Assembly: GCF_001956045.1 (NCBI RefSeq)
Contig: NZ_MRTH01000043.1
Location: 1 to 60,920 of the forward strand
Source: Paenibacillus sp. FSL H7-0331
GTDB taxonomy: Bacteria; Bacillota; Bacilli; Paenibacillales; NBRC-103111
Direction of reading: 5' to 3'
Length of the DNA: 60,920 nt
This document shows, in pieces, positions 10,026 through 18,587 of this stretch. How positions within the stretch are numbered: the first letter of the stretch is position 1; each line of letters opens with the position of its first letter. Below the pieces are notes generated by a model. The model was not told the origin of the DNA. It saw only the letters and a list, made by a program, of their open reading frames with translations, and searched no databases. The translations under genes were made by a program, and so were the position numbers.

Positions 10026-11647
10026 GGAATCCACTTCCCTTTCCGAAGCTCTTCTTGCAATGCGCGTAGACGGGAATATCGCGTAGAGAGCAGATATATA
10101 TATTCATCCCAGATCTGGGGCTTACCGAGCTTCGTATAGTACGCTTGAAGTTTTTTTAAATATTTCATCGCGAGCTTATAGGAATTCCGGTTTTTCTCGG
10201 CAATGCAGCGTTCTACTGCCTGATGGTACAGAGGCAACAGCAGTGAGGGGTTCTTCGCCTCCACCAGCTTCAAGTCCGCAGAGTACAGGTCGATAGGGGA
10301 GACGCGATTGGAAATTTGCAGATCGACCCATGACCTGAAGCGCTCTGATTTCATTAAATAGGAGGTGTAAAAATAATAGGTTCGCGGCAGCAGAGCAACC
10401 ATAACCTCAACCCATTCATTGTCATCGGGCTGGCGACTGACGGCTTCCATCCAATACGTGCAAAATATGCGCAATTCCTCCTGCTGCGCCCGCTGGATCG
10501 TTGGCAGCAGCCAGCGAAGCCAATCAAGCATGCGCTCCCATTGCTGTTCCTCATAAAATCGGTGCAAATACAAGAAAAAATCGCGTGCCTCTTTCTTGGC
10601 CAACGGTGACAGCAGAGCTCTGGCTTCTTCATCACGCTGCTCCATCACCTGGAAATGCGCCAAAGCCATCAAAATGGAATCACGATTGCTAGGTTCGCTT
10701 TTCCCGGTCTGGTTGAGAGCAGACGCTTTGGCAGCCAACTGCTCCAGCCTCTTACGTTCCTTGGCCAGCCGCTTCGGCTGTCCTTCAAGCTTCCACCATA
10801 GGCTGCGGTATACGACAAGCCACTGCATGGGCGAAGAGCTGCCATTCAGCGCAAGCTCACCGAGCAGAACCAGAGTTTCATCGAGTGCTTCCGGATAACC
10901 ACTTGCTATTTGCTTGCAGTCCATCTGAGGCAGCAGCAAATCGAGCTGCTCCTGACAAAGCTTGGCGATAATCTTGCTGCCGGAATCCATATATGAGGCC
11001 AGATAGGAGGCTTTGGAATCGGATATAAATTGTTCGACCTTACGCATCACAAATAACAGGACGTGCAGCTCGAATAATTGCCGTATGGAAGTCTCCCATT
11101 TGCTTGCAATGGGTCGCAAAGAGTCCTGGGCAGCATGATAAAACAATTCAATTGAATTTTGCTGAGATAACGAATATCCGTAAAATTGCTGGTCAAAGAA
11201 ACGCTGCCACTGAACGGGCAACTGGTCCGCTTGAGGGGTCTCCAGCCGATCGGCCTTTTTCTCGGCCTTTGTGGAGCCTGTGGCTGCTCGTGTCTGCTGC
11301 TGACGGCTTTTAACCAGAATCGCCTGTTTAAGCTGCTGCAGAAGGATCTCAGGTCTGGCATATGGCGCATAAAGCGCAAAAATAACCGCTGCCTTATGCT
11401 GACAGTATTTCCCCTTGGGGCAGGTGCAGGAGCTTTTGGCAAATTGTTCAAGATCCAGAATGACTTCATATAGCTCGGCACCATGGGCTTGAGCATGTAT
11501 CTCCATACCGTGACGCAGCTCAATGTCCTTCACTCGCCCTTTGTGTACGTACTGCCATCCGCGCTCCAGAGCCGACAGTTCGAAGTCCTGCTGCATCCGT
11601 TCTATTAAATAATTCAGTCGGTTTTTTGGAATTTGCAGCTTCAACAT
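10022..11647 (-). CDS. SWIM zinc-finger protein (YwqB-like)
   Basis: 541 residues. Near the N-terminus is a SWIM zinc finger with ligands C74, C76, C82 and H84 (SCTCPKGKYCQHKA). The remainder is helical, with tetratricopeptide-like stretches and no recognised enzyme motif. SWIM domains bind DNA or protein partners. Its stop codon overlaps the start of the SNF2 helicase gene by the ATGA arrangement, so the two are co-transcribed, translationally coupled, and probably act as one complex. Family by motif and context; exact role unknown. Confidence 0.88.
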   Translation of the reverse strand: MLKLQIPKNRLNYLIERMQQDFELSALERGWQYVHKGRVKDIELRHGMEIHAQAHGAELYEVILDLEQFAKSSCTCPKGKYCQHKAAVIFALYAPYARPEILLQQLKQAILVKSRQQQTRAATGSTKAEKKADRLETPQADQLPVQWQRFFDQQFYGYSLSQQNSIELFYHAAQDSLRPIASKWETSIRQLFELHVLLFVMRKVEQFISDSKASYLASYMDSGSKIIAKLCQEQLDLLLPQMDCKQIASGYPEALDETLVLLGELALNGSSSPMQWLVVYRSLWWKLEGQPKRLAKERKRLEQLAAKASALNQTGKSEPSNRDSILMALAHFQVMEQRDEEARALLSPLAKKEARDFFLYLHRFYEEQQWERMLDWLRWLLPTIQRAQQEELRIFCTYWMEAVSRQPDDNEWVEVMVALLPRTYYFYTSYLMKSERFRSWVDLQISNRVSPIDLYSADLKLVEAKNPSLLLPLYHQAVERCIAEKNRNSYKLAMKYLKKLQAYYTKLGKPQIWDEYIYLLSTRYSRLRALQEELRKGKWIP

Positions 11648-11804
11648 AAGAAACGTTCCGCCTCCGAACTTTTTGTCTATCCTTACAGTGTAACAGATTT
11701 TGAAACGAAATGCTTAATTTGGATATTTGCATGAAGAGCTTTTTTCGGGTTAAAATGCTTAGTAAGTATTTCCATGTGGTTGTGAACCCGAAGGAGTGGT
11801 AGAG

Positions 11805-12098
11805 GTGGGCATTAAATTTGGCCGTGAATACCCGGATATCATTAGTGATTTTACAGAGGCGCTGCTTAGCATCGACGAATGCTACAGTTTTTTGGAGATG
11901 ACAGCAGTGGAATGGGAAGAGCTCGAGTCTGAAGAGCAGCGGGCATGTATTCAGACCTTGGCCGACGATTTGTTTTATGGACTGGGTACCGATCCCAAAA
12001 TTCCCGTGGGCAGGTGCACGCTGAGTCACGATAAGGAGAAACATGTAATCGTTATCTATCACGAAGAAACGCTAATTAATGTCATTTATTTGGTGTGA
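11805..12098 (+). CDS. Small conserved-looking protein of unknown function
   Basis: I do not recognise a family. About 97 residues, acidic, predicted soluble and mainly helical in the first two thirds (DIISDFTEALLSIDECYSF, WEELESEEQRACIQ), ending in a beta-type segment (HVIVIYHEETLINVIYLV). I place the start at the GTG at 11805, since AAGGAG at 11791-11796 is correctly spaced for it; another GTG at 11796 overlaps that site. It is followed after 14 bases by the pterin dehydratase gene, so the two likely form an operon. Confidence 0.7.
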   Translation: MGIKFGREYPDIISDFTEALLSIDECYSFLEMTAVEWEELESEEQRACIQTLADDLFYGLGTDPKIPVGRCTLSHDKEKHVIVIYHEETLINVIYLV

Positions 12099-12112
12099 GA
12101 GGGTGGAGACGA

Positions 12113-12424
12113 ATGAACAAGCTGTCGGAGGAAGCGGTAACAGAGAGACTGGAAAAGGCGGAGGGGTGGAGCCGTGAGGATGGTAAATGGATATCCAAAA
12201 AGTATCGTTTCTCACGATTCCTCGACGGTGTTGCATTTGTTCAGGAAGTGGCGAATATGGCCGAAAAGGAATTGAACCATCACCCTATGATCGCTATTGA
12301 TTATAAGCTGGTAACACTACGTCTGACTTCATGGAATGCAGGTGGATTAACGGAGCTGGATTTTACGGCTGCAGCTAGATTCGATGCTGCCTTCGAGATG
12401 GGGACTACGGCCCAGGCAACATAA
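12113..12424 (+). CDS. 4a-hydroxytetrahydrobiopterin dehydratase (pterin-4-alpha-carbinolamine dehydratase)
   Basis: 103 residues, the family's usual length. The signature is ELNHHPMIAIDYKLVTLRLTSW-like: the HHP motif that carries the catalytic histidines, and the TxxxGGLTELD end. The enzyme dehydrates the 4a-hydroxy pterin left after aromatic amino acid hydroxylation. No phenylalanine hydroxylase gene is in the window, so its substrate here is uncertain; many bacteria keep the gene alone. The start ATG at 12113 has a GGGTGGAG site. Confidence 0.88.
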   Translation: MNKLSEEAVTERLEKAEGWSREDGKWISKKYRFSRFLDGVAFVQEVANMAEKELNHHPMIAIDYKLVTLRLTSWNAGGLTELDFTAAARFDAAFEMGTTAQAT

Positions 12425-12484
12425 CGAGCATGATCATGGTTCAAAGACTTGAGGGACTCAGTGCAATAGCGACCTGATATTCGC

Positions 12485-12982
12485 TTATGTATTTCTTGGG
12501 TTCCATACCATACAGTAAAATAATTCCTTGCCTGTAGGTGTTGTCTTCGTATACGTATCGGTCTGTTCATAACCTGCTTGCTGATACACACGATAAGCAC
12601 GAACATTCCAGGCGAGCACTTCCAGATCAATTTCGTTGGCTGGAGTTCTTCTTCTGGCTTCGGTCGTAATGGCTTGAACAAAAGCGACGCCGTGGCCTTG
12701 TCCACATAATTCGGGACGCATGCCGAGTCCGATTCGGGTAACCCCTACTATAGGGAAAAACTGCACAAAGCCCCACATCAAGCCGCTTTTGTCCACGATG
12801 GCACTGTACTGTTCCTTACGAAGCTGTTCATCCGCAAATTCATCCTGCTGAGCAAGCATGGTCTCCCAAGAAGGCCAGTTGTACGTATGGTAAGGCATGG
12901 GATAAGACCAGGTACATATATCACGGCAATGGGCTTCGATTAAGGGAATGAACTGAAACATGGATGCAGAATGCGCGACCAT
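12485..12982 (-). CDS. GNAT-family N-acetyltransferase
   Basis: 165 residues with the GNAT fold pattern: a beta strand at MWGFVQFFPIVGVTRIGLGM, the acetyl-CoA pyrophosphate loop at RPELCGQGHGVAFVQ (the Q/RxxGxG/A motif as CGQGHG), then LEVLAWNVRAYRVYQQAGYE with the conserved AYRVYQQAGY. It transfers acetyl from acetyl-CoA to an unknown amine. The start ATG has an AAGGAGG site. It stands alone, convergent with the pterin dehydratase gene. Confidence 0.85.
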   Translation of the reverse strand: MVAHSASMFQFIPLIEAHCRDICTWSYPMPYHTYNWPSWETMLAQQDEFADEQLRKEQYSAIVDKSGLMWGFVQFFPIVGVTRIGLGMRPELCGQGHGVAFVQAITTEARRRTPANEIDLEVLAWNVRAYRVYQQAGYEQTDTYTKTTPTGKELFYCMVWNPRNT

Positions 12983-13172
12983 AGAGAACCTCCTTCGATG
13001 TACCTGAGCACATCATGTTTTATCGTATAGGGTCACTCCATTTTAACCGCATTCCTGCGAGCTGTCGACTTAAGGCGTTCCGTTACTGGACCTCCATTGA
13101 TTAATAGTATGGTAATATTTGACTATATAATGGTAAGATGAAGACAAAGACAAATAAAGGAAGTGTAAGAGG

Positions 13173-14009
13173 ATGCAGCATATCGTTGCTCAGGATTGGT
13201 TGTTTGAGCATGGAACGGACGAACAGATCGTTATCGTGGATTGCCGGTTTACTCTGGGTCAACCCGAAGCGGGACGCAATGCCTATGACATCGATCATAT
13301 TCCCGGAGCCGTCTATCTGGATCTGGAGCAGGATTTATCCGCTCCCAAGGGCGAGCATGGTGGCAGACACCCGCTGCCTAATTGGGAAGATTTTATGCAT
13401 CGGCTCGGTGAGGTTGGTATTGACTCGGAATCGACGGTTATCGCTTATGATGATCAGGGCGGAGCGATGGCTTCCCGCTTATGGTGGATGCTGCAGGCTT
13501 TGGGACACTCGAAGGTATATGTATTGGAAGGAACCTTCTCTATGTGGAAGCAAGCAGGTTACCCGGTTACCGATGAGCCTCCGGCGATGCATGCAACGAT
13601 CTATGAAGGGAAGCTGCAAGAGGGATTTCTGCTTCAGATGGAGGATGTCAAGAATCGCATAGGTCGTCGAGGTACGGTGCTGGTCGATTCGCGAGAGAAA
13701 CCGAGATATCTCGGTCTCGAAGAAGCGATTGATCCGGTAGCCGGACATATCCCGGGAGCGAAGTCTTACTTCTGGAAGCAGGGTCTGAATGAACAGGGCG
13801 GCTGGAAGGATGCTGCTGCACAAAAAGAACGATTCGCTGATCTTGCGTCTGCCGATGAGATAATCGTGTACTGCGGATCGGGAGTGACAGCTTGCCCTAA
13901 TGTTCTGGCGCTCAAGGAAGCAGGGTTCTCTAATGTGCTGCTGTATTCGGGCTCATGGAGTGACTGGATTAGCTATGAGGGGAATCCGATAGCGACAGGA
14001 GAAGAGTAA
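13173..14009 (+). CDS. Thiosulfate/3-mercaptopyruvate-type sulfurtransferase (tandem rhodanese)
   Basis: 278 residues with two rhodanese domains. The N-terminal domain (about 1-135) has the fold but no active cysteine (AYDDQGGAMASRLWW). The C-terminal domain carries the active-site loop YCGSGVTAC with catalytic C234. The CGSGVTA loop resembles mercaptopyruvate and thiosulfate sulfurtransferases of the SseA type. It moves sulfane sulfur to cyanide or thiols in the cytosol. The start has AGGAAG upstream, and a terminator-like hairpin follows. Confidence 0.88.
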   Translation: MQHIVAQDWLFEHGTDEQIVIVDCRFTLGQPEAGRNAYDIDHIPGAVYLDLEQDLSAPKGEHGGRHPLPNWEDFMHRLGEVGIDSESTVIAYDDQGGAMASRLWWMLQALGHSKVYVLEGTFSMWKQAGYPVTDEPPAMHATIYEGKLQEGFLLQMEDVKNRIGRRGTVLVDSREKPRYLGLEEAIDPVAGHIPGAKSYFWKQGLNEQGGWKDAAAQKERFADLASADEIIVYCGSGVTACPNVLALKEAGFSNVLLYSGSWSDWISYEGNPIATGEE

Positions 14010-14041
14010 CAACTGAGGAGTGCACTGAAGGCGGGCTTAGG

Positions 14042-14087
14042 GACTGTGGCAGGCTGCGAATTAAGCGGCCCGAAAGCAGTCTTTTTT
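14042..14087 (+). terminator. Rho-independent terminator of the sulfurtransferase gene
   Basis: An outer stem GACTG/CAGTC encloses an inner stem GGCTGC/GCGGCC with a 7-base loop; six T residues follow directly. Confidence 0.65.
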
Positions 14088-14219
14088 GTGTTTTCTGCAG
14101 CAAGCTTGCCTGTAAGAACCTCCGAACCGGATGCTGTCGAAGATGGGAGGTTGTATGTCGTTCTCTGGCAATCCGTGATATGATTTAAGCACATACGTGT
14201 ATAAAGCGAGGGCGGCTGG

Positions 14220-17200
14220 ATGAAGAAGTACGGGTTTGCTTTGCTAATAGGGATTATATTCATTACCCTGCTGCCGCTGTATGGGGTTATTCGCAATATG
14301 GACGGTTTCCAGAACAATCCTCAAGCCAACAAGGGCTGGATGAATTTGAGCGATTGGAACTTTGTGACTGATGGACCTGTTCAATTGACTGGTGAATGGG
14401 AATTTTATCGCAATCAGTTGTTGACCCCCGCTGATTTTATCGAATCGGCAAGTGCAGATAAGCAAAAGCCGGTTCAAACCGAAATGGTATCTGTACCTGG
14501 GAAGTGGAATGAATATATGAAAAATGAGCAGGATGAATCGACTGCAGATGGTGCAGGCACCTATCGACTGCGTCTGGTGCTGACACACAAGGAGTCTGCC
14601 ATATACGGTATTCGGACGGTCAACATCCGTATGGCCAATCGCCTGTTCGTTAATGGTCAACTGATCGGCGCAAGCGGTATCCCGGGTTTGACGGCCGAGG
14701 AAAGCACTCCGAATAATGTGCCGTACGTCCGTTTTTTTGCTGTTAATGGAAATGAGATTGAGATCGTCGTACAGGTGTCCAATTTTAGCTATTCATCGGG
14801 TGGGATGATTTATCCGCTCTTGTTTGGCGATCAACCGTCCATATTGAAAAACCGCGAATATCATATCTTTGGGTACTTGCTTACGACAGCAGGATTTTTA
14901 ATATTATCCGTATACTTTTTGCTGTTATTCCGCTTGCGTAAAAGGGAGTCTTCCCTGCTGCACCTCGGTGCGTTCTGTTTTTGGGGTCTTATGTATGTAT
15001 TGACCCATGGAGAGAAGCTGATTCTGGCGGAGCTGCCCTTTATTCCTTATGAGTTGGTAATGAAGCTTCAATTGATAGCCTCCACATTCGTCTACTATTG
15101 CTTGATTTTATATACAGTCTGTTTATTTCCGAGATTCCATCAACGTGCCATAATGCCTTGGTTAAAGGTGATTGTCTCATTATTGACACTTGAGGCCATT
15201 TTTTTGCCGAGCCGCCTGTTTTCAGAGGGGGAAATTGTTTATTATGTGTTCGGCTTTATCAGTGTGGGCTATATCCTTTATTTGATGTTAAAAGGCTTGA
15301 AGCTGGGTGAGGACAATTCACTCGCTATTCTGGCAGGCTTGCAAAGCATCCTGATGATGCTGGCGATCAATTTATTCAATATTTTTGGCTCATTAGAGGA
15401 TTACATATTCTTTCCTTACGAAATTCTTGTTTTTATTTTCGCACAGGCCTTGCTGCTCGCCAAACGGTTCACGAACCTATTCAACAAGGTGGAACAGCTC
15501 TCACGCAAACTGCTTACCCTGGACGACATGAAGGATGAGTTTATGGCCAGTACGTCACATGAGCTGAGAACTCCGTTGCATGGAATCGTCAATATGGCAG
15601 ACTCGCTGCTCGGTGGGGTAGCGGGACCGCTGAACACTGAACAGGCCAGACATTTATCGATGATTGTTGCTACGGGCCAACGATTGAAATTCCTGATTAA
15701 TGATATTCTTGATTTCAACAAGCTAAAGAACGGGCAACTGCAGATGCAGCGTCAAAAGGTAAATCTGCCTTCTGTCGTTCAATCGGTGCTGGAGGTTGTA
15801 CATCATGTCAGGGACGGGAAAAACATTCGATTTGTGCAGCAGTGGCCGGATGACCTGCCGATGTTGGATACGGATGAAGACAGACTGAGGCAAATTCTCT
15901 ACAACCTGCTCGGAAACGCAGTCAAGTTTACCCAGGAGGGAGAGATTCGGATTTATGCCGAGGTGGAAGACGGGGAGGTGAAAATATACGTTTCTGATAC
16001 CGGAAAAGGGATTGCCAAAAATCGGTTGGACGATATTTTCAATCCATACGTCGAGCTTGCAGATGGAGACAGTCAGGCATATATGGGAACCGGACTTGGT
16101 CTGCATATTACCAAAAAACTGATTGAGCTCGGTGGCGGTAAGCTTGCGGTAGAGTCAGAGCCTGGCGTGGGATCGCTGTTTTATTTTACGCTTCCCGCAG
16201 CATCGGGTAAGCCGGAAGTAGTACAAAGAATGCAGCAACAAATCGTGTTTACTGAAATATCTGCTGCTGCAGAGGTATTTGTCGAGGGAATGCAGTCGAA
16301 TGAATTTGCCAACGGAACCGTATTGATCGTCGACGATGACCCTGTTAATCTGCAGGTGCTGATGAACTTGCTGACCCTGGAAAACTACCGTGTGCTTGCG
16401 GCCCATCATGGAGCTCAAGCTCTCGATATCATGAGCCGCAACCCGCAGGTCGATCTGGTTATTACGGATTGGATGATGCCGGGGTTATCCGGACTGGAGC
16501 TGTGCAAAGTAATACGTGAGCGGTACATGCTCTCTGAGCTGCCTGTGCTTATGTTAACGGCCAGGAGCCGTCCTGAGGAAATTGTCGCAGGTTTCCGTGC
16601 AGGAGTGAATGACTTTCTTACGAAGCCTGTGGATGCAGGTGAGCTAAGAGCACGTGTCCGCACCTTGCTGGAGCTGCGCCAATCCGTACGGACCTTGATT
16701 AGTACGGAGATGGCCTTTTTACAAGCACAAATCAAACCGCATTTTCTATACAATGCCCTTAATACCATTATCGCCATTTGCCGCCTTGATTCGAATAAAA
16801 CGATGCAACTGCTCCTTGAGCTGAGCCGCTATTTGCGCAGCAGCTTTGATTTTCAGAACCGTGATCAGCTGGTTCCACTTCATAAGGAGCTTGAGCTGGT
16901 CCAGGCCTATCTCTATCTGGAACAAGCCAGGTTCGAGGAACGTCTGGAGGTACAATACGATATTGTCGAACAAGGCTTCATCATGATTCCCCCGCTCTGC
17001 ATCCAGCCGATTGTTGAGAATGCAGTCAGGCATGGCATTATGCAGCGCAGTGAAGGAGGTAAGGTCCTAATCGCCATCCAAAGTCAGGAGACGGGGATCA
17101 AGGTGATTGTTACGGATAATGGCGTCGGAATTCCATCCGAGCAGCTGGCTGCTGTCTTATCCGACAATGGCTCCAGCGGAGTCGGACTGAAAAACATACA

Positions 17201-17321
17201 TAAACGGCTGCTCATGCTCTACGGGAAAGGGTTGAAGATCGAGAGTGAGTGGAAGCAGGGAACAACCGTTAGCTTTGAAGTTCCGCTGCAGGGTCCTGAC
17301 ATCAAGGATACAGAGTTGTGA
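14220..17321 (+). CDS. Membrane hybrid sensor with two different histidine-kinase modules
   Basis: 1033 residues. Order: N-terminal transmembrane segment (7-25); an extracellular jelly-roll sensor (about 45-205); a seven-helix membrane region of the 7TMR-DISM type (about 215-430); a HisKA domain with H447 (STSHELRTPLHG); a first HATPase (N box LLGNAVKFTQ, G boxes DTGKGIA and GTGLGLHI); a receiver domain at about 700-815 with D750 (ITDWMMPGLSG); and finally a LytS-type kinase domain with H841 (QIKPHFLYNALN) and a second HATPase (PIVENAVRHGI, DNGVGIPS). One chain therefore has two unrelated phospho-accepting histidines and two ATP-binding domains. It ends 3 bases from the stop of the convergent response regulator, its likely partner. 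The ligand is unknown, possibly a carbohydrate. Confidence 0.93.
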   Translation: MKKYGFALLIGIIFITLLPLYGVIRNMDGFQNNPQANKGWMNLSDWNFVTDGPVQLTGEWEFYRNQLLTPADFIESASADKQKPVQTEMVSVPGKWNEYMKNEQDESTADGAGTYRLRLVLTHKESAIYGIRTVNIRMANRLFVNGQLIGASGIPGLTAEESTPNNVPYVRFFAVNGNEIEIVVQVSNFSYSSGGMIYPLLFGDQPSILKNREYHIFGYLLTTAGFLILSVYFLLLFRLRKRESSLLHLGAFCFWGLMYVLTHGEKLILAELPFIPYELVMKLQLIASTFVYYCLILYTVCLFPRFHQRAIMPWLKVIVSLLTLEAIFLPSRLFSEGEIVYYVFGFISVGYILYLMLKGLKLGEDNSLAILAGLQSILMMLAINLFNIFGSLEDYIFFPYEILVFIFAQALLLAKRFTNLFNKVEQLSRKLLTLDDMKDEFMASTSHELRTPLHGIVNMADSLLGGVAGPLNTEQARHLSMIVATGQRLKFLINDILDFNKLKNGQLQMQRQKVNLPSVVQSVLEVVHHVRDGKNIRFVQQWPDDLPMLDTDEDRLRQILYNLLGNAVKFTQEGEIRIYAEVEDGEVKIYVSDTGKGIAKNRLDDIFNPYVELADGDSQAYMGTGLGLHITKKLIELGGGKLAVESEPGVGSLFYFTLPAASGKPEVVQRMQQQIVFTEISAAAEVFVEGMQSNEFANGTVLIVDDDPVNLQVLMNLLTLENYRVLAAHHGAQALDIMSRNPQVDLVITDWMMPGLSGLELCKVIRERYMLSELPVLMLTARSRPEEIVAGFRAGVNDFLTKPVDAGELRARVRTLLELRQSVRTLISTEMAFLQAQIKPHFLYNALNTIIAICRLDSNKTMQLLLELSRYLRSSFDFQNRDQLVPLHKELELVQAYLYLEQARFEERLEVQYDIVEQGFIMIPPLCIQPIVENAVRHGIMQRSEGGKVLIAIQSQETGIKVIVTDNGVGIPSEQLAAVLSDNGSSGVGLKNIHKRLLMLYGKGLKIESEWKQGTTVSFEVPLQGPDIKDTEL

Positions 17322-17324
17322 GCT

Positions 17325-18467
17325 TCATTCAACTTCTTGCATGAATTGATTATATCGCTCCCGCAGCTGTGGCTGGGGGGTGATGTCCAAATCATTGCGC
17401 AGCAGCATGACGAACGATTCGTACACGTTTTGCAGCGCTGTGTAATTTTTTAGCTGGGCTAAACCCATCATTAGCAGCTCCGTTATTTCCTCAGAATACG
17501 GTTCCTTCTCCTGTGCCTGTTCCAGCCTCCCGATTGCCTGACGCTCACGACCCGTGGCTAGCTCATACTCCGCGGTTCGAAGCGTCAGGTTCAGGTAGCG
17601 CTGCAGCAGCTGATTTCTTCTCGCTTTGGCCCAACGATAATCCTGCTCATCAAAATAATGGCCCGTATATAGCTTTAAGGCAAGGTCCGCTTGCCGCCAT
17701 TGGCTCTCGTTCAGTGTATCCAACCCTTCGATAGGTGCAATTTTGCTTTCAAAGAAGTCCACATCGATCGCTAGACTGTCGGTATTCAGACGGTAGCTCT
17801 CTAAAGAAAAATCCAGTGTCGTAGGCAGACCAGATTGCTTGATAATTTTTCGGATCTGATAGATGGAGGTGTGTAGATGAATCATGGCTTTGTCAGGAGT
17901 GAAGTGGGGCCAGATCTCCTCAAGCAGCACATCCTTGGCGATCCGGCTGCCTTTATGATGAATCAGGAAGGCAAACAGCTCCTTGGTTTTGGCTGTTCTC
18001 CATTTCACCTTGCCTTCAGGGTCTATACGGGGAGATAAGACAAGATTGTTAAAACAAAATACCAGAGGTTCCGGGTCGGTTGGTATCTTTGCAGTGCGCT
18101 CTTTAACCGGTGTGTAAGCCTGAATACGATTCAGTGTTTTGGAAAATCGGATGGGATCGACTGGCTTCAGCAAATAATCAAGCGCATGAAGCTCGAAGGC
18201 TTCGAGTGCATATTGCGCATAGGCGGTTATATATACAATCTGGATATTATCGTCGATTTGTTGGATATATTCCGCAGCTGTCAAGCCATTCATTTCAGGC
18301 ATTCCAATGTCGAGAAATACGATATCGGTCTGTTCAGTAGCCAGATGCTCTAACCCCGCCTTCGCTGAAAGAAATTTACCAGTGACTTGAATGCCGTCAA
18401 CATCTTGAAGCAGCTGTTCCAGCTGCCGCAGCGCGGGTCGCTCGTCGTCGATAAGAATGGCTTTCAT
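17325..18467 (-). CDS. Response regulator with winged-helix and BTAD (SARP-like) output
   Basis: 380 residues from the ATG at 18467, chosen because GAGGAG lies correctly upstream; the frame continues 24 codons further without a site. The receiver domain has DDE at 7-9 and phospho-acceptor D53 (FLDIGMPEMNG). A winged-helix DNA-binding segment (KWRTAKTKELFAFL, LLEEIWPHFTPDK) and a BTAD helical domain (about 235-375) follow. It acts as a phosphorylation-controlled transcription factor. Its stop faces that of the double-kinase hybrid sensor, so the pair probably forms one two-component system despite opposite orientation. It is a paralog of the regulator at 5111-6256. Confidence 0.9.
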   Translation of the reverse strand: MKAILIDDERPALRQLEQLLQDVDGIQVTGKFLSAKAGLEHLATEQTDIVFLDIGMPEMNGLTAAEYIQQIDDNIQIVYITAYAQYALEAFELHALDYLLKPVDPIRFSKTLNRIQAYTPVKERTAKIPTDPEPLVFCFNNLVLSPRIDPEGKVKWRTAKTKELFAFLIHHKGSRIAKDVLLEEIWPHFTPDKAMIHLHTSIYQIRKIIKQSGLPTTLDFSLESYRLNTDSLAIDVDFFESKIAPIEGLDTLNESQWRQADLALKLYTGHYFDEQDYRWAKARRNQLLQRYLNLTLRTAEYELATGRERQAIGRLEQAQEKEPYSEEITELLMMGLAQLKNYTALQNVYESFVMLLRNDLDITPQPQLRERYNQFMQEVE

Positions 18468-18587
18468 CGTACTCACTCCTCGTAACAAGATATGTTGTCG
18501 TTTTCCAATTATATCACGATCGGTGATAATGAACCTCACATGTTACTCGCTTTTCCTTCGATAAGCCTCTGCAGCGGGCAAATTACC

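Noticed and set aside
11520..12062. Minus-strand frame of 180 codons
   Set aside because: It overlaps the start of the SWIM gene and the small plus-strand gene and shows no protein-like features.
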